NCBI GenBank assembly: GCA_964637235.1
Contig: CAZWVR010000106.1
Span: 1 to 7,191, forward strand
DNA: 7,191 nucleotides
Direction of reading: 5' to 3'
From: CAZWVR01 sp964637235
GTDB taxonomy: Bacteria > Bacteroidota > Bacteroidia > Bacteroidales > S143-33
Shown here: in pieces, positions 5,743 through 7,191 of the stretch
Layout: each line of letters opens with the position of its first letter
Numbering within the stretch: position 1 is the stretch's first letter
Made by a program: the position numbers and the translations under genes
Notes under the pieces: generated by a model
Databases searched by the model: none
Told to the model about the DNA's origin: nothing
Seen by the model: only the letters and a program-made list of their open reading frames with translations

Positions 5743-7109
5743 GATCCACCTCCTTTTAATATTATTTTAGTTAGTTCAAGTGTCAGAATTTTGTTGAGGT
5801 TGTCGAGGCCAATCAGACAACCCCTTCTCCTGTTTACCCTTGCAAGGGGGCACCCACCCATACATATTGGCAATAATTTGCAACTTTTACATGTCTCATC
5901 CTCAAAAGGGTCTATTAAAATCCACTTTTTAAGCTCCTCAACATTATACTTTATATTACCTTCATCTGTTATCTCTCCCACCGGTGGTCTTGCACCAACT
6001 GCCACATTGCATTTATATACCTTTAAATCTGGTGTCAACTCGAAATGATGCATGGTACTTGCAGGACAGTAAAAATAGGCCCCACCAATTTTCATTCTTT
6101 CGCTTTTATATCCTTTTCTAAAAACTTCCATGGATAATCCCGCCTCCACCTCTGAAATAGATTGTTCATGTACCAAAGAACTAACTAATTTCATCCCTCT
6201 CCATTCACTTGACTTCGGAAAATAGTGCTTACAATATACATTTATATTTTTCCTGTATCTTTCAGGTATCATATCAAATACTTCAATTACCTTATCTCTA
6301 ACATCTAAGGAAAAATTACATCTGAGATTTACTTTTATTGATAAACTTTCTCCTTCGATGAACTTAAGTAAATTAATGAAATTTTTGAATACAACATTAA
6401 AACTTGGTTTTCCTCCCCTGAATGGTCGTCTTAAGTTATGAACCATTTCACTTCCATCAATTGTTATCTGAACCATTTTTATCTTCCAGATCTTCAGCTT
6501 TTCCAGAACCGAGCTATCAAGTAAGCTCCCTTTGGTAACGAGAGAGGCACTATACCCCTCTTCAAAATCTATTTTTAATTCCTTAAAAATCTCTCGTACA
6601 CCCTGAGTGATTTCATCTATCACATTCTTTACAAGCAAAGGTTCACCTCCGAACCAGCTTATCTCCAGCGTATTAATCCTTTCCCTTTTCATGTAATTCT
6701 TAATAAACTTCAGGAGCTTATTGACTTCTTTATTTCCCATTGTTCCTCCATTTACGGTATCTTCGAAACAATAGGTGCAGGCAAAATTGCATCTTAGAGT
6801 TGGTTCTAATGTTAAACTCAATACATTCTGTGAAAATCCTTTTTTCCACCAGATTTTTAGAATGTCAAGCTCTTCTATTTTACTTTCTACTATGAATCCT
6901 CGTCTCAATAGAAACTCTAAATCTTCATTTGAAAAAAGATTTTTAAGATCAACATCGAAATTTATTGCTTCTCGAATTTTTGGGAAAAATTCGTCGTCCA
7001 GTTCGACGATATTTCCAGTTAGAAGATTTATAAGGAAATGTTTTCCGTTAATATCCACAAGTTCGTTGTATTTCGACATTTTGTATGAGTTTTCGCCCTT
7101 CTTCTTCAT
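5739..7109 (-). CDS. Radical SAM/SPASM peptide-maturase-type enzyme
   Basis: Cytoplasmic iron-sulfur enzyme of 456 residues, predicted to use S-adenosylmethionine radical chemistry to modify the peptide encoded next to it. Residues 12-80 form an N-terminal module (GKHFLINLLTGNIVELDDE, then RRGFIVES) of the kind found in SPASM peptide maturases and probably used for leader recognition. The radical SAM core carries C107, C111 and C114 in CNFACTYC (CX3CX2C), GGEP at 154-157 and VQITIDG at 213-219. The C-terminal SPASM domain supplies C348, C367, then C407, C410, C416 and C420 (CX2CX5CX3C) and C431, enough for two auxiliary clusters. The glycine usual five residues before the second SPASM cysteine is a leucine here (DLKVYKC). 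The first ATG fits a GGAG site seven bases upstream. The gene ends KGGGS, those codons forming the precursor's AGGAGGTGG, and its TGA overlaps the precursor ATG. The family is secure. The reaction (thioether, other crosslink or epimerisation) is not determined, and an anaerobic sulfatase-maturase-like role is less likely because no sulfatase is adjacent. Confidence 0.93.
   Translation of the reverse strand: MKKKGENSYKMSKYNELVDINGKHFLINLLTGNIVELDDEFFPKIREAINFDVDLKNLFSNEDLEFLLRRGFIVESKIEELDILKIWWKKGFSQNVLSLTLEPTLRCNFACTYCFEDTVNGGTMGNKEVNKLLKFIKNYMKRERINTLEISWFGGEPLLVKNVIDEITQGVREIFKELKIDFEEGYSASLVTKGSLLDSSVLEKLKIWKIKMVQITIDGSEMVHNLRRPFRGGKPSFNVVFKNFINLLKFIEGESLSIKVNLRCNFSLDVRDKVIEVFDMIPERYRKNINVYCKHYFPKSSEWRGMKLVSSLVHEQSISEVEAGLSMEVFRKGYKSERMKIGGAYFYCPASTMHHFELTPDLKVYKCNVAVGARPPVGEITDEGNIKYNVEELKKWILIDPFEDETCKSCKLLPICMGGCPLARVNRRRGCLIGLDNLNKILTLELTKIILKGGGS
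5747..5754 (-). promoter_or_regulatory. Ribosome binding site of the precursor peptide, inside the maturase gene
   Basis: The minus strand reads AGGAGGTG here, close to a perfect anti-Shine-Dalgarno match, six bases (from AGGAGG) before the ATG at 5742. These bases also encode the Gly-rich tail of the radical SAM enzyme. This site fixes the start of the small gene and predicts strong expression of the peptide relative to the enzyme. Confidence 0.85.
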
Positions 7110-7191
7110 TTTCCACTCCTACCTTTTTTGTAATCTATATATGCAATTTTTCCGCCATAAATGGGGTGGGAGTAAAATTCCGCTTGAATAC
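7106..7191 (-). CDS. C-terminal tail of an unidentified upstream gene (partial)
   Basis: One minus-strand frame is open from the window edge to a TGA at 7108-7106, giving about 27 residues that end IDYKKGRSGK. The stop overlaps the ATG of the radical SAM gene as ATGA, and the GGAG ribosome binding site of that gene lies inside its last codons. Exactly the same arrangement is seen between the radical SAM gene and the precursor peptide, which is the main argument that this tail is real. The two other minus frames also stay open for 18-23 codons before stopping, so chance is not excluded. No family can be named from so short a tail. If real, it is the previous gene of the same operon. Confidence 0.42.
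   Translation of the reverse strand, partial: IQAEFYSHPIYGGKIAYIDYKKGRSGK

Noticed and set aside
5551..6048. A 165-codon open frame on the plus strand covering the precursor gene
   Set aside because: It lies antisense to the 3' end of the maturase and to the precursor, which have family motifs and ribosome binding sites; it has no ribosome binding site and no recognisable domain.
1..7191. CRISPR arrays, tRNA or rRNA genes, insertion sequences
   Set aside because: No regularly spaced repeats, cloverleaf-like sequences, rRNA motifs or transposase motifs were seen on either strand.

Overview
The window is an AT-rich stretch in which every supported gene lies on the minus strand, so the map reads from high to low coordinates. 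A DUF5916-type outer-membrane beta-barrel protein points to a diderm (Gram-negative) bacterium. The A/T-rich codons, the Lys/Ile/Phe-rich proteins and the strong AGGAGG ribosome binding sites would suit an uncultured, possibly thermophilic lineage, but the phylum cannot be fixed from this sequence.

First block (7191 to 1998): a compact, translationally coupled cassette that looks like a pathway for a ribosomally made, post-translationally modified peptide (RiPP). In order it holds the 3' tail of an unidentified gene (7106-7191), a radical SAM/SPASM peptide-maturase-type enzyme (5739-7109), a 44-residue Cys-rich precursor peptide too short for ordinary gene calling (5608-5742), a DUF5916-type outer-membrane barrel with a family-9-like carbohydrate-binding domain (3601-5559), and an ABC exporter without a C39 peptidase domain (1998-3617). 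The maturase and precursor overlap by ATGA, and the precursor's ribosome binding site is written in the last codons of the maturase. The barrel and exporter genes overlap by 17 bases. The likely logic is that the radical SAM enzyme crosslinks the CDCGCNSDC segment of the peptide and the ABC protein carries the product over the inner membrane. The barrel may serve as its outer-membrane partner. No leader protease and no immunity gene is visible.

Second block (1998 to 1): decayed sequence. The exporter stops just short of the usual end of its ATPase domain. About 200 bases without a recognisable gene follow, with raised G+C over 1801-1920. Then comes the C-terminal SPASM part of a second radical SAM enzyme (broken by one frameshift), a full-length MFS efflux transporter broken by one frameshift (159-1383), a terminator-like hairpin, and the first 33 codons of a secreted protein that appears to begin with the same kind of family-9-like domain (1-101). 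This order (radical SAM, exporter, CBM9/DUF5916-like protein) echoes the first block and suggests the remains of a second, related cassette.

The most interesting item is the unannotated Cys-rich precursor with its dedicated radical SAM/SPASM enzyme and an outer-membrane barrel in one operon. A perfect 16-bp inverted repeat with a 12-bp palindromic core flanks the precursor gene.
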